A DNA stretch of 64,000 bases, taken from positions 70,738-134,737 of the forward strand of contig CAUQKV010000002.1 in assembly GCA_963518845.1 (NCBI GenBank). Direction: 5' to 3'. The position numbers and the translations under genes were made by a program. This DNA is from JABCPE02 sp963518845 (GTDB lineage: Bacteria; Bacteroidota; Bacteroidia; Flavobacteriales; Weeksellaceae). Of this stretch, positions 53,165 through 62,211 are shown piece after piece; position 1 is the stretch's first letter; each line of letters begins with the position of its first letter. The notes under the pieces were generated by a model. The model made no database searches. It was not told the DNA's origin and saw only the letters and a list, made by a program, of their open reading frames with translations.

Positions 53165-53202
53165 ACAAAAGGCTGTCAATTTTTGATGGTCTTTTGTCTT
53201 TA
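53165..53202 (+). terminator. terminator after rplY
   Basis: Arms ACAAAAG and CTTTTGT (7 bp) extended by an imperfect GTCAA / TTGA inner stem, then T-rich sequence. Confidence 0.6.
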
Positions 53203-53238
53203 TTAACATAAATCAATTTTCAATAAAATAAAAACTTA

Positions 53239-53246
53239 TACTTTTG
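53239..53246 (+). promoter_or_regulatory. -7 box (TACTTTTG) for the FMN reductase gene
   Basis: Exact TAnnTTTG 26 bases before the ATG at 53273. Confidence 0.45.
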
Positions 53247-53272
53247 CTTCATAAATTTTAAAAAATAAAAAT

Positions 53273-53812
53273 ATGAAAATATTAGCATTTGCAGCAAGTA
53301 ATCATTCCAACTCTATCAATAAACAGTTGGTTTCTTATATTTCAAGTAAATTTGAAGGGCATGATGTAGAACTTCTTGACATTAACGATTATGAGATGCC
53401 TATTTACAGCATAGACAGAGAGGTGAGCGGTGGTGTTCCTAAGCTGGCAGAAGATTTTGCGGCGAAAATAGATGGAGCAGATTTGCTTATTATTTCCTTG
53501 GCGGAATATAATGGTTCTTATTCAACAGCTTTCAAAAATATTTTTGATTGGATATCAAGAATTCCAAACAGAAGTGCTTTTGGTGATAAAAAAGTTTTCC
53601 TTACGGCTACGGCTCCAGGTCCGCGAGGAGGTCTTACAATCTTGGAAACCGCAAAGGCAAGATTCCCATACAATGGAGGCGATGTGATAGAGGATTTTTC
53701 TCTTCCAAATTTTTCTGAAAATTTTGATTTTGAAAGAGGAATAATCGATGAAGAAAAGAAAAAGGAACTGGAAGCGAAAATAGAAAAAGTAAAACAAGTT
53801 CTCATAAATTAA
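53273..53812 (+). CDS. NAD(P)H-dependent FMN reductase-family flavoprotein
   Basis: 179-residue flavodoxin-like protein. ASNHSNSINKQL (8-19) is the phosphate-binding loop, and LAEYNGSYSTAFKNIFDWISR (about 76-96) is the second flavin motif. It ends with a charged helix (EEKKKELEAKIEKVKQVLIN). Family members reduce FMN, azo dyes, quinones or chromate; the true substrate here is unclear. Monocistronic, bounded by its own -7 box and terminator. Confidence 0.85.
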   Translation: MKILAFAASNHSNSINKQLVSYISSKFEGHDVELLDINDYEMPIYSIDREVSGGVPKLAEDFAAKIDGADLLIISLAEYNGSYSTAFKNIFDWISRIPNRSAFGDKKVFLTATAPGPRGGLTILETAKARFPYNGGDVIEDFSLPNFSENFDFERGIIDEEKKKELEAKIEKVKQVLIN

Positions 53813-53818
53813 ATATTT

Positions 53819-53848
53819 AAATAGCGGTCTCAATGGGCTGCTATTTAG
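53819..53848 (+). terminator. terminator after the FMN reductase gene
   Basis: 12-bp stem AAATAGCGGTCT / GGGCTGCTATTT, including three G-U pairs, with a 4-base loop. It is followed by a weak T-tract. Confidence 0.6.
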
Positions 53849-53900
53849 ATTTCTAAACCGAAATAAATTAAATAAATTTTATTTTTTACTGATAAATTAT

Positions 53901-53908
53901 TACCTTTG
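53901..53908 (+). promoter_or_regulatory. -7 box (TACCTTTG) for dnaN
   Basis: Exact TAnnTTTG. The implied start of transcription (about 53915) lies downstream of an in-frame TTG at 53906, so this element argues for the ATG at 53930 as the translation start. Confidence 0.55.
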
Positions 53909-53929
53909 TCTGCTCAATTAGTTATTATT

Positions 53930-55060
53930 ATGAAATTTATTGTCACAAGTGGCGAGTTACAAAAAGCTTTAAATACGGTAAGTGGTGTGATATCTAGTTC
54001 ACAATCTAGGCCGATATTGGAGAATTTTCTTTTTGAGTTAGAAAATAATTTGCTTAAAATCACAGCATCAGACGGAGAGACTACTCTTTTGACATCTTTG
54101 GCGGTTAAGTCAGAGAGTAATGGCAAAATAGCAGTTCCTGCTAAGATGTTCCAGGATGCGATAAAAACATTTGGTGATCAGCCTCTTACTTTTTTGGTGA
54201 AACCAAATGAAAATGGAGGAGGGCTTTTGGAAATTTTAGATGAGAAGGATAACTATTTCATAGCGTTGGACAATGCAGAGGAATATCCTGAATTGGCTGA
54301 GTTTAGTTCTTCACAAAAAGTTACTATTTCATCAGGAGTTCTTGCGGAAGCTCTTTCTAAAACACTTTTCGCGACAAGTAATGATACGCTTCGTCCTGTG
54401 ATGACAGGAGTATTTTTCCAGTTTGGAGAAGAGGAGGCTAATTTTGTAGCAACGGATTCTCATAGATTGGTGGTTTATAAAAGAACAGACATTAAAAATA
54501 GTGAGCCGATGGAGTTCATTATGCCTAAAAAACCACTGAGTATCTTTAAAAATATTCTGACAAGTTCAGATGATGAGGTGGTTATAGAGTTTAATGAAAA
54601 CATGGCGAAGTTTTCCTTCAAGGAGCATGTATGGATTTGTCGTTTGATAGATGGAAAATATCCTAATTATAATGCAGTAATTCCTAAGGAAAATCCTAAT
54701 GTGCTGACTATAAACAGAACACTTCTATTAAGTTCTATCAAAAGGGCTTCTATTTTTGCTAGCAAATCTACCAGTCAGGTAAGATTTAAGTTGTCAGGAA
54801 ATATTCTTTACCTTCATGCAGAAGATACAGAATATGCGAATAAAGCAGAAATGCAGATACCATGTGACTACTCAGGAGAGGATATCAATATAGGATATAG
54901 TTCAAAATTTCTGACAGAAATGATAGCGGTTCTAGATTCGGAGGATATTATCATGAGAATGTCCCAAGCGAATAGACCAGGGATTGTAGAACCAGCGGAC
55001 GGACTGGATGAGGAAGAGCAAATACTCATGCTGTCAATGCCAGTAATAGGTTTAAATTAA
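53930..55060 (+). CDS. dnaN: DNA polymerase III beta sliding clamp
   Basis: 376 residues from the ATG at 53930, with the normal beta N-terminus MKFIVTSGELQKALNTVSGVISS. An upstream TTG at 53906 would add eight residues but overlaps the probable promoter. Three beta-clamp domains are visible, with RPILENFLFE, FATSNDTLRPVMTGVFF and SKSTSQVRFKLSGNILYL. The C-terminal region has MLSMPVIGLN instead of the usual MPMR ending. It encircles DNA as the processivity ring. dnaA and an origin are not in the window. Confidence 0.95.
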   Translation: MKFIVTSGELQKALNTVSGVISSSQSRPILENFLFELENNLLKITASDGETTLLTSLAVKSESNGKIAVPAKMFQDAIKTFGDQPLTFLVKPNENGGGLLEILDEKDNYFIALDNAEEYPELAEFSSSQKVTISSGVLAEALSKTLFATSNDTLRPVMTGVFFQFGEEEANFVATDSHRLVVYKRTDIKNSEPMEFIMPKKPLSIFKNILTSSDDEVVIEFNENMAKFSFKEHVWICRLIDGKYPNYNAVIPKENPNVLTINRTLLLSSIKRASIFASKSTSQVRFKLSGNILYLHAEDTEYANKAEMQIPCDYSGEDINIGYSSKFLTEMIAVLDSEDIIMRMSQANRPGIVEPADGLDEEEQILMLSMPVIGLN

Positions 55061-55128
55061 CAAAATGAAAATAAACGAGATGTAGAGTAAAAGACCTTTG
55101 CATCTCCTTTTTTAATATTTATATTTCA

Positions 55129-57528
55129 ATGAAGATTTCAAATAATTGGCTTAAAGATTACATTAGTACAGATTTAAATTCAGAAAAAATAGGAACTTAC
55201 CTCACGGATATAGGTTTGGAAGTAGAGGGGATAGATAAATTTGAAACTATCAAAGGAAGTTTGGAAGGCATCGTTGTAGGTAAGGTTTTAACTTGTGAAA
55301 AACATCCAAACGCCGATAAACTAAGTAAAACCACTGTAGATGTAGGAAATGCTACAATTCTAAATATCGTCTGTGGAGCTCCTAATGTGGCTGCAGGACA
55401 GATAGTTGCGGTGGCTGTGGTAGGGACAACTTTGTTTGATAAAAACGGAGGTTCTTTTACGATTAACAGAACTAAAATCAGAGGCGAGGTTTCAGAAGGG
55501 ATGATTTGTGCAGAGGATGAGATAGATTTGGGCAACAGCCATGATGGAATTATGGTTTTGGATGAAACTTATGAAGTAGGAAAACCTTTGGCGGATTATT
55601 TTGATATTCAGCAAGATGAAGTTTATGAAATAGGGCTGACACCTAATAGAACCGATGCGATTTCGCATTATGGTGTAGCGAGAGATTTACACGCATTTTT
55701 GACTTGTAATGGAATAGATTCTAAACTTGTTAAAATGGAAACTTACGCCGCTGAATCAGAAGGAGAGCATAATTTTTCTGTTGAAGTAGAAAATAATGAT
55801 TTGGCGCCGAGATACATTGGTGCTGTTTTGAAAAATATAAAAGTAGGAGAATCTCCAGAATGGCTGAAAAACAGGTTGAAAGCGATAGGACTTTCACCAA
55901 TAAATAATGTGGTGGATGTTACCAACTACATTCTTCATGCTTATGGACAGCCGCTTCATGCTTTTGATTTAGATAAAATTGGAGGAAATAAAATAACGGT
56001 AGGAAACAGCCCGAAAGGAACGAAATTCACCACACTGGACGGAGTTGAGAGAACACTGAACGGAGAGGAAATCATGATAAAAGATGGAAACCAGAAACCG
56101 CTTTGTATTGCTGGGGTTTTTGGTGGGCTGGACAGCGGAGTTTCCGAGCAGACACAGTCTATTTTCTTGGAAAGTGCTTACTTTAATCCTGTTGCTGTTC
56201 GTAAAGGGGCTAAATTCCACGGACTAAATACTGATGCTTCTTTCCGTTTTGAGAGAGGAGTAGATCCTAATAATACTAAAACTACTATTTCCTTGGCAGT
56301 GAAATTGTTACAGGAATTGACAGGAGCAACATTGGTAGGGGATTATATAGAGCATTATCCTGAAAAAATAAAACCTCATAATGTGATTTTTAGATATTCT
56401 AAATTGGATCAAATTTTAGGAATAAAAATCCATAGAGGAAAAGTTAAAGAAATTTTGAAATCTTTGGAAATAGAGCCTCTTAACGAAATTGCTGATGGAT
56501 TGGAGCTTTTGGTGCCGAATTACAGAGCGGATGTTACCAGAGAGATAGATGTGATAGAGGAAATCCTTAGAATTTATGGGTATAATAAGATAGATGCTCC
56601 GCAGAAAATTTCCTTTACGCCAGTGAAATTGAGTTTTGATGACCAAGATGGATTAGAAAACGAGTGGGTAAGGGCGCTTCAGGCGAATGGATTTTATGAG
56701 GTGATGAACAATTCCCTTACTTCGGTGGAAGATGAAACGGATGCTGTGAAACTGCTAAATCCATTGAGCAATGATTTGGCGTTTATGAGAAAATCTTTGC
56801 TGGAAGGACTTTTGGATAATGCTGTTTATAATATCAACAGAAAAAATGCGGATATTAAGTTTTTCGAGTTAGGAAAAATTTATCATAAAAAGGAAAAATA
56901 CGAGGAGAGAAAACAGCTGGCGATTTTAGTTTCGGGAAGAAATCATTCTGAAAACTGGCTTCTTCCGAAAGGAAACACAAGTTTTTATCATCTAAAAGCG
57001 TATGTTTCTCTTGTTTTAAGTAAGTTGAATTTTGATATTGTTGAAAAACCATTGCAGGATGGTCGTTTTTCCGATGCGATAGAATTTTCAGTTGAAGGAA
57101 AAACCGTTGCAAGGCTCGGAAAAGTAAGTCCGAAAATGCTGAAAAAATTTGACATAGAACAAGAAGCTTTCTATGCAGAAATAGAACTTGAAGAATGTCA
57201 AAATCTTCGTAATACAGAGAATTTACGTTTCAAAGACATTCCTAAATTTAATAAAACAAGAAGGGATTTGGCGTTGTTAGTAGACAAATCTGTACTATAT
57301 ACACAGCTCTATAATGCTGCTAAAAACAATAAATCTCCATTCTTGAAGAACATCAATTTGTTTGATGTGTATGAAGGGAAGAATCTTCCAGAGGATAAGA
57401 AATCTTACGCATTGAGTTTTGAACTTTTGAATGAAGAAAAAACGATGGAGGAGAAGGAGATAGCGCAGGTAATGGAATCTTTGGTGAATGTTTTCAAGAA
57501 ACAGTTTAATGCGGAACTCCGCTCATAA
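55129..57528 (+). CDS. pheT: phenylalanyl-tRNA synthetase beta subunit
   Basis: 799 residues. N-terminal tRNA-binding OB domain (about 40-150, VVGKVLTCEKHPNADKLSKTTVDVG), B3/B4 editing region (about 210-390), B5 DNA-binding-like domain (about 400-475), core, and C-terminal FDX-ACB anticodon domain (about 705-799, FNKTRRDLALLVDKSV). It pairs with PheS, whose gene is not in the window. The META-domain lipoprotein gene begins 11 bases after its stop. Confidence 0.96.
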   Translation: MKISNNWLKDYISTDLNSEKIGTYLTDIGLEVEGIDKFETIKGSLEGIVVGKVLTCEKHPNADKLSKTTVDVGNATILNIVCGAPNVAAGQIVAVAVVGTTLFDKNGGSFTINRTKIRGEVSEGMICAEDEIDLGNSHDGIMVLDETYEVGKPLADYFDIQQDEVYEIGLTPNRTDAISHYGVARDLHAFLTCNGIDSKLVKMETYAAESEGEHNFSVEVENNDLAPRYIGAVLKNIKVGESPEWLKNRLKAIGLSPINNVVDVTNYILHAYGQPLHAFDLDKIGGNKITVGNSPKGTKFTTLDGVERTLNGEEIMIKDGNQKPLCIAGVFGGLDSGVSEQTQSIFLESAYFNPVAVRKGAKFHGLNTDASFRFERGVDPNNTKTTISLAVKLLQELTGATLVGDYIEHYPEKIKPHNVIFRYSKLDQILGIKIHRGKVKEILKSLEIEPLNEIADGLELLVPNYRADVTREIDVIEEILRIYGYNKIDAPQKISFTPVKLSFDDQDGLENEWVRALQANGFYEVMNNSLTSVEDETDAVKLLNPLSNDLAFMRKSLLEGLLDNAVYNINRKNADIKFFELGKIYHKKEKYEERKQLAILVSGRNHSENWLLPKGNTSFYHLKAYVSLVLSKLNFDIVEKPLQDGRFSDAIEFSVEGKTVARLGKVSPKMLKKFDIEQEAFYAEIELEECQNLRNTENLRFKDIPKFNKTRRDLALLVDKSVLYTQLYNAAKNNKSPFLKNINLFDVYEGKNLPEDKKSYALSFELLNEEKTMEEKEIAQVMESLVNVFKKQFNAELRS

Positions 57529-57539
57529 ATACACAAATT

Positions 57540-57935
57540 ATGAAAAAAATAATTTCACTAACAGCCGTGCTTGTCTTGTCATTATCTTGTTCCAACGCAT
57601 CTGTTGCAGGGAAAAAAGAAAGTGTGCAGTTGAACAATACTAGTTGGGTTTTAGAGGAAAATTCTAAGACAAACTCTGGAATTACTCTAGAAATAGCAAA
57701 GGGCAGAGTATCAGGTTTTTCTGGGTGTAATAATTATTTTTCGGAATTAATTACAAACCCAAAAGGAACTTTTCAAGTAAAAAGTATAGGAGCAACACGA
57801 ATGCTTTGTGATAACATCTCTGTGGAAGAAGATTATCTGAATTTACTTGAAAAAGTGAATAAATATGTAATCAGTGAAACCTCTTTGGAGTTGTATAAAG
57901 ACAATGTTTTGTTATTGAAATTTAAAAGAAAGTAA
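57540..57935 (+). CDS. META-domain (HslJ-like) lipoprotein
   Basis: 131 residues. The signal peptide ends in lipobox LSLSC (Cys17). The META/HslJ fold (about 30-128) has the usual NNTSWVLEENSK start, FSGCNNYFSELITNPKGTFQVKSIGATRMLC (the conserved G-C-N and the M-x-C pair, possibly a disulfide) and ENLLEKVNKY-like helix. Outer-membrane lipoproteins of this family are stress-linked in other bacteria. It probably shares the pheT transcript. Confidence 0.85.
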   Translation: MKKIISLTAVLVLSLSCSNASVAGKKESVQLNNTSWVLEENSKTNSGITLEIAKGRVSGFSGCNNYFSELITNPKGTFQVKSIGATRMLCDNISVEEDYLNLLEKVNKYVISETSLELYKDNVLLLKFKRK

Positions 57936-57953
57936 CTTTTTTTGATAGATAAT

Positions 57954-57984
57954 TTTGTTGTTTTAGAAAAAAAAAGTACTTTTG
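57954..57984 (+). promoter_or_regulatory. promoter of DUF177-rpmF
   Basis: TTTG (57954-57957), 19 bases, then TACTTTTG (57977-57984), 11 bases before the ATG at 57995. Good match to both consensus elements. Confidence 0.7.
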
Positions 57985-57994
57985 CAAACCTATT

Positions 57995-58522
57995 ATGGAC
58001 AAATATAGAAACTATGACATCAGTTTTTCTGGTCTAAAGCAAGGAAAACATGAGTTTGAATTCTGTGTTGATCAGCGGTTCTTTGATTTATTTGAGGCTG
58101 AAGAAGAATTTGAAAATGCCAAAATAGTTAGTAAAGTTTTACTTGAAAAACATTCTACTTTTTTGGATTTTGTAATTTCTGTTTCGGGAACAGTGGATTT
58201 GACTTGTGATATCAGCAATGAAAAATTCCAGTATCCAATAAACAATGAAATAAAATTCTTGGTAAAGTTCGGAGAAGAATATGATGATAGTAATGAAGAT
58301 ATTATTACAATTCCTCATCACTATAGCGAGTTCAATATCGCTCAGTTTACCTACGAAGCAGTGGTTCTTGCTATTCCTATGAAAAAAGTATCTCCTGCTG
58401 CATTAGAAAACGAAGAATTCCAAGACTTGCTGGATAAATTCAGTCCTAAAATAAATGAAGAAAAAGCCGATGATGAAGAAATAGATCCAAGATGGGAAGC
58501 GTTGAATAAATTGAGAAAATAA
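57995..58522 (+). CDS. YceD/DUF177-family protein
   Basis: 175 residues with the DUF177 layout: an N-terminal KYRNYDISFSGLKQGKHEFEFCVDQRFFDLF, a central VSGTVDLTCDISNEKFQYPINNEIKFLVKFGEE, and an acidic C-terminus. Members accumulate with rpmF across bacteria and are implicated in 23S rRNA/ribosome maturation. Only one Cys (TC) is left of the zinc-type pairs seen in some relatives. rpmF follows 33 bases later in the same unit. Confidence 0.85.
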   Translation: MDKYRNYDISFSGLKQGKHEFEFCVDQRFFDLFEAEEEFENAKIVSKVLLEKHSTFLDFVISVSGTVDLTCDISNEKFQYPINNEIKFLVKFGEEYDDSNEDIITIPHHYSEFNIAQFTYEAVVLAIPMKKVSPAALENEEFQDLLDKFSPKINEEKADDEEIDPRWEALNKLRK

Positions 58523-58554
58523 AAGTTAATATAAAAAGCTAAAAATTATTAGAA

Positions 58555-58752
58555 ATGGCACATCCTAAAAGAAGACAGTCATCTACAAGAAGAGATAAAA
58601 GAAGAACTCACTACAAAGCAGTAGTTCCTCAATTGGCAAAAGATGCTACAACAGGTGAATTACACCTATATCACAGAGCTCACTGGCATGAAGGAAAACT
58701 TTACTACAGAGGTAAAGTAGTTCTTGAAAAAGAAGTAGAATCTGCAGAATAA
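58555..58752 (+). CDS. rpmF: 50S ribosomal protein L32
   Basis: 65 residues with the universal start AHPKRRQSSTRRDKRRTHYKA and a short body ending in an acidic tail. The four-Cys zinc site found in many L32 proteins is absent, so this is the C-minus form (the segment reads VPQLAKDATTGELHLYHRAHWH). It is transcribed with the DUF177 gene and ends before a hairpin terminator; in other lineages fabH/plsX lie next, but here accB follows. Confidence 0.95.
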   Translation: MAHPKRRQSSTRRDKRRTHYKAVVPQLAKDATTGELHLYHRAHWHEGKLYYRGKVVLEKEVESAE

Positions 58753-58798
58753 CGATAGGTTTTTGGTAAAATACCCAAAAATCACGGTAGAAATATAG

Positions 58799-58832
58799 AA
58801 CCATTCTTTTTACAAAAGTGAATGGTTTTTTG
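58799..58832 (+). terminator. terminator after rpmF
   Basis: 8-bp outer stem AACCATTC / GAATGGTT with an A/T-rich inner part, then TTTTTTG. It separates DUF177-rpmF from accBC. Confidence 0.75.
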
Positions 58833-58843
58833 TGTTTATTTAC

Positions 58844-58851
58844 TATATTTG
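58844..58851 (+). promoter_or_regulatory. -7 box (TATATTTG) for accB-accC
   Basis: Exact TAnnTTTG 19 bases before the accB ATG, just after the rpmF terminator. Confidence 0.5.
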
Positions 58852-58870
58852 AATAATAAAATTATTTTTT

Positions 58871-59341
58871 ATGGATATTAAAGACTTACAAAACCTTATT
58901 AAATTTGTTTCAAAGGCTGATGTAGCTGGAGTGAAATACAAAACTAAGGATTTTGAAATCAATATTACCAATCATACATTTGGTACGGTGGTGACAACGC
59001 CACAGATGACACAAGTTCAACCAGTGGTAAATGCTACTCCTGTTGCACAGCCAGAGGAGGAAACTTCTGCAAACTCAGCAGAATCTGCAGAAAATGGTAA
59101 ATATATTACAATAAAATCTCCTATCATTGGTACTTTCTATAGAAAACCAGCTCCAGACAAAGAACCTTTCGTGAGTGTAGGAAGCGAAATCACAGAAGGA
59201 ACAGTGGTTTGTGTTGTAGAAGCTATGAAGTTATTCAATCAGATAGAGTCTGAAGTGAGTGGAAAAATCGTAAAAATTTTGGTGGATGATGCATCTCCTG
59301 TAGAGTACGATCAGCCATTATTCTTAGTAGACCCATCATAA
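58871..59341 (+). CDS. accB: biotin carboxyl carrier protein of acetyl-CoA carboxylase
   Basis: 156 residues. An N-terminal helical region, a Pro/Ala/Glu-rich hinge (about 45-75), and the biotinyl domain (about 77-156) with Lys120 in the canonical EAMKLFNQIESE site. The lysine is biotinylated and carries carboxyl groups from biotin carboxylase to the transferase. accC starts 37 bases later. Confidence 0.96.
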   Translation: MDIKDLQNLIKFVSKADVAGVKYKTKDFEINITNHTFGTVVTTPQMTQVQPVVNATPVAQPEEETSANSAESAENGKYITIKSPIIGTFYRKPAPDKEPFVSVGSEITEGTVVCVVEAMKLFNQIESEVSGKIVKILVDDASPVEYDQPLFLVDPS

Positions 59342-59378
59342 ATTACTCTATTTATTGTAATTGATAAACAGAAAAACA

Positions 59379-60734
59379 ATGTTTAAAAAGATATTAATTG
59401 CCAATCGTGGAGAGATTGCGATGAGAATTCTCAGAACTTGTAAAGAGATGGGAATCAAAACAGTAGCAGTCTACTCAATCGCGGATAAAGACAGTCTGCA
59501 TGTAAGATTTGCGGATGAAGCGGTATGTATAGGTCCTGCGGCGAGTAAGGATTCTTATCTGAAAATTCCTAACATCATTGCAGCTGCAGAAATTACGAAT
59601 GCAGATGCCATTCACCCTGGCTATGGATTTTTGGCTGAAAATGCTAATTTTTCTAGAATTTGTCAGAAAAATGGAATAAAATTCATCGGTGCTACACCAG
59701 AGCAGATAGAAAAAATGGGAGACAAAGCCACTGCGAAAGCAACAATGAAAGCGGCTGGAATTCCTTGCGTTCCTGGGTCTGATGGACTTGTAGAATCTCT
59801 AGAAGAAGCTGAAAAAATTGCTGAAGAAATCGGCTATCCTGTAATGATAAAAGCTACTGCAGGTGGTGGAGGTAAAGGGATGCGTGCCATCTGGAGCAAA
59901 GAAGAGCTTAGAGAAAGCTGGGATTCTACTATTCAAGAGGCTTTAGCAGCTTTCGGGAATGGTGGAATGTACATGGAAAAACTGATAGAAGAGCCGAGAC
60001 ACATAGAATTCCAAATTGCTGGAGACAGATATGGAAAGGCTTGTCATTTATCAGAAAGAGACTGCTCTATCCAGAGAAGAAATCAAAAATTGATAGAAGA
60101 AACGCCGTCTCCTTTTATGACGGATGAGCTTCGTGAAAAAATGGGAAATGCCGCTGTAAAAGCAGCTGAATATATTGGATATGAAGGAGTAGGAACGATA
60201 GAATTTTTGGTTGATAAACACAGAAACTTCTATTTTATGGAGATGAATACTCGTATTCAGGTGGAACACCCTATCACAGAGCAGGTTATAGATTATGACC
60301 TTATCCGTGAGCAGATTTTACTAGCAGCAGGAGAAAAAATACTAGGAAAGAACTATTATCCAAAATTATATTCTATAGAATGTAGAATCAATGCGGAAGA
60401 TCCGTATTCTGATTTTAGACCTGCACCTGGGAAAATTACTCAGCTAAATATCCCTGGCGGACATGGCGTGAGAGTGGATACGCATGTGTATGCTGGCTAT
60501 ACGATTCCACCGAACTATGACTCTATGATAGCCAAACTCATCATCACAGCACAGACTAGAGAGGAGGCTATTGCTAAGATGAAAAGGTCTTTGGATGAGT
60601 TTTATATAGAAGGAGTGAAAACCACTATTCCTTTCCATAGACAACTGATGGACAATCCTGATTTCCTAGCTGGAAACTACACAACCAAGTTCATGGAGAC
60701 TTTTGTGATGGATAAAGATTATGAATTTCACTAA
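59379..60734 (+). CDS. accC: biotin carboxylase subunit of acetyl-CoA carboxylase
   Basis: 451 residues from the ATG at 59379 (an upstream TTG would add six). The ATP-grasp core shows FKKILIANRGEIAMRILR at the start, YPVMIKATAGGGGKGMRA (glycine-rich loop), HIEFQIAGDRYGKACHLSERDCSIQRRNQKLIEE, and FMEMNTRIQVEHPITE. It carboxylates biotin on AccB with ATP and bicarbonate, the first step of fatty acid synthesis. It ends at a terminator shared with the convergent permease gene. Confidence 0.97.
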   Translation: MFKKILIANRGEIAMRILRTCKEMGIKTVAVYSIADKDSLHVRFADEAVCIGPAASKDSYLKIPNIIAAAEITNADAIHPGYGFLAENANFSRICQKNGIKFIGATPEQIEKMGDKATAKATMKAAGIPCVPGSDGLVESLEEAEKIAEEIGYPVMIKATAGGGGKGMRAIWSKEELRESWDSTIQEALAAFGNGGMYMEKLIEEPRHIEFQIAGDRYGKACHLSERDCSIQRRNQKLIEETPSPFMTDELREKMGNAAVKAAEYIGYEGVGTIEFLVDKHRNFYFMEMNTRIQVEHPITEQVIDYDLIREQILLAAGEKILGKNYYPKLYSIECRINAEDPYSDFRPAPGKITQLNIPGGHGVRVDTHVYAGYTIPPNYDSMIAKLIITAQTREEAIAKMKRSLDEFYIEGVKTTIPFHRQLMDNPDFLAGNYTTKFMETFVMDKDYEFH

Positions 60735-60736
60735 AT

Positions 60737-60768
60737 AAAAACACTACTAAATTTTTAGTAGTGTTTTT
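60737..60768. terminator. bidirectional terminator between accC and the permease gene
   Basis: Perfect 14-bp inverted repeat AAAAACACTACTAA / TTAGTAGTGTTTTT with a 4-base loop between converging genes. Confidence 0.85.
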
Positions 60769-60782
60769 ATTTTTTACTTTAT

Positions 60783-62147
60783 TTACTTTACGCCTAATTT
60801 TCCAAGTAAGATAAAGAGCATGGCGATTACTAAATAGGACAATCCATTAGGAGAAGAAAGTGTCCCTGCTAAAACTACACAAGTTCCTACAATAGCGAAA
60901 AGCAGCATGGTGCATTTCAGGGTTTTGTTTTTTAGTAAATGCTCTCTAAACAATTTGAAAAGTCCTAAATACAAACAAAAATTAACCACATAAATAAACA
61001 GAATCGGAATAGCCGATATGTCGTAATTCAGTTCTTTTAGGAATGGATTGGTATTAGATAAATAAAAAATTAAAAGATAAATACTCATCAGCCCGAAGCC
61101 TACCAAAGCGCTATTTACGGGCATTCCAGTTCTTTTACTGATATTGCCTAAATTCAGAAATTTTTTAGAATACTCCAAATTGTAGAATTGGTAAGGAGCA
61201 CGGGTATTTGCGAGAACAAGCCCATTGCAAGTCCCTAATACAGAGATGATTATGAATAGCTGTATGATTATCGCTCCTGCTTCAGTAGAAATCTTTCTAG
61301 AAAATTCTATGATGTAGGTGTCGCCCAGCTGTCGTATTTCATCGCTGCTCATTTTGGAGACAATTCCTAAATAATAAAAAACATAAACCACCAATACTAT
61401 CAAAGTTCCTGATATTAAGGCTTTTGGGAGGTTTTTCTGTGAGTTTTTGATTTCTCCAGAAATTTGCATCGCGATATACCACCCATCCATAGAAAAGGCG
61501 ATAGGAATGAAACTTGCTCCCACTAAAAGCCAAAAGTTAGTTTCGTTAGAAGAAATTACCGCTTGATTTTCAGATTGATTTAGCATTTCTGTATCATTTC
61601 CTACAAGGCTTATAATTCCAAAAGCAGCAATGAAAATGAGCGGAAACAGCTTTAAAACCGCTGTTAATTGTAAAAAAACACCGCTGGATTTTGGTCTGAA
61701 AATATTAAGGAATAAAAATATAACTCCATTGCACCAGCCTATCAGTGAATAATGCAGGAAATTAGGTTCAAAATCAATAAACTCGGCAAAAAGGTGTGAG
61801 ATGTAAATGCCTGATACAGCGAGTAATACTCCTGCTAACAAAGGCAAAAACATAATGAAATAAACCCAGCCCACATAAGCCGCAGCTCTTTTCCCATAGC
61901 GAAAATCCACATAATGCAGGATTCCGCCTTCTTTTGGAGAGAAAATGGCATAATTGGCCATAGACGCCGCTGAAAAAACTACACTGATTCCCACAATGAT
62001 AAAGCCCATCACACCTGCATAAACATTGCCATTGGTGGAGGCCAAAACATCATCTACTTTGAAGAAAATACCAGAACCTACCATCTGTCCGACCACCATG
62101 GACACCGCCATGAACAGCCCGTATCTTACCTCTAATTTCTGTCCCAT
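60783..62147 (-). CDS. APC-superfamily amino-acid permease
   Basis: 454 residues with about twelve transmembrane helices. The start carries the family mark VSMVVGQMVGSGIFFKVDDVL, and FSPKEGGILHYVDFRYGKRAAAYVGWVYFI lies near 68-97. The region after it is hydrophobic to the C-terminus, with LGTCNGLVLANTRAPYQFYNLEYSK in the middle helix pair. It should import or exchange an amino acid driven by an ion gradient; the substrate cannot be told from sequence. It is separated from the glycosyltransferase genes by 64 bases and has its own -7 box. Confidence 0.88.
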   Translation of the reverse strand: MGQKLEVRYGLFMAVSMVVGQMVGSGIFFKVDDVLASTNGNVYAGVMGFIIVGISVVFSAASMANYAIFSPKEGGILHYVDFRYGKRAAAYVGWVYFIMFLPLLAGVLLAVSGIYISHLFAEFIDFEPNFLHYSLIGWCNGVIFLFLNIFRPKSSGVFLQLTAVLKLFPLIFIAAFGIISLVGNDTEMLNQSENQAVISSNETNFWLLVGASFIPIAFSMDGWYIAMQISGEIKNSQKNLPKALISGTLIVLVVYVFYYLGIVSKMSSDEIRQLGDTYIIEFSRKISTEAGAIIIQLFIIISVLGTCNGLVLANTRAPYQFYNLEYSKKFLNLGNISKRTGMPVNSALVGFGLMSIYLLIFYLSNTNPFLKELNYDISAIPILFIYVVNFCLYLGLFKLFREHLLKNKTLKCTMLLFAIVGTCVVLAGTLSSPNGLSYLVIAMLFILLGKLGVK

Positions 62148-62173
62148 TGTTTGATTTTAGTCGTTTAGGGCAA

Positions 62174-62208
62174 CAAATATAAGGTTAAATTAAACAAGTA
62201 GGGTCAAA
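62174..62208 (-). promoter_or_regulatory. promoter of the permease gene
   Basis: On the minus strand, TTTG (62205-62208), 23 bases, then TATATTTG (62174-62181), about 27 bases before the ATG at 62147. Confidence 0.55.
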
Positions 62209-62211
62209 AAA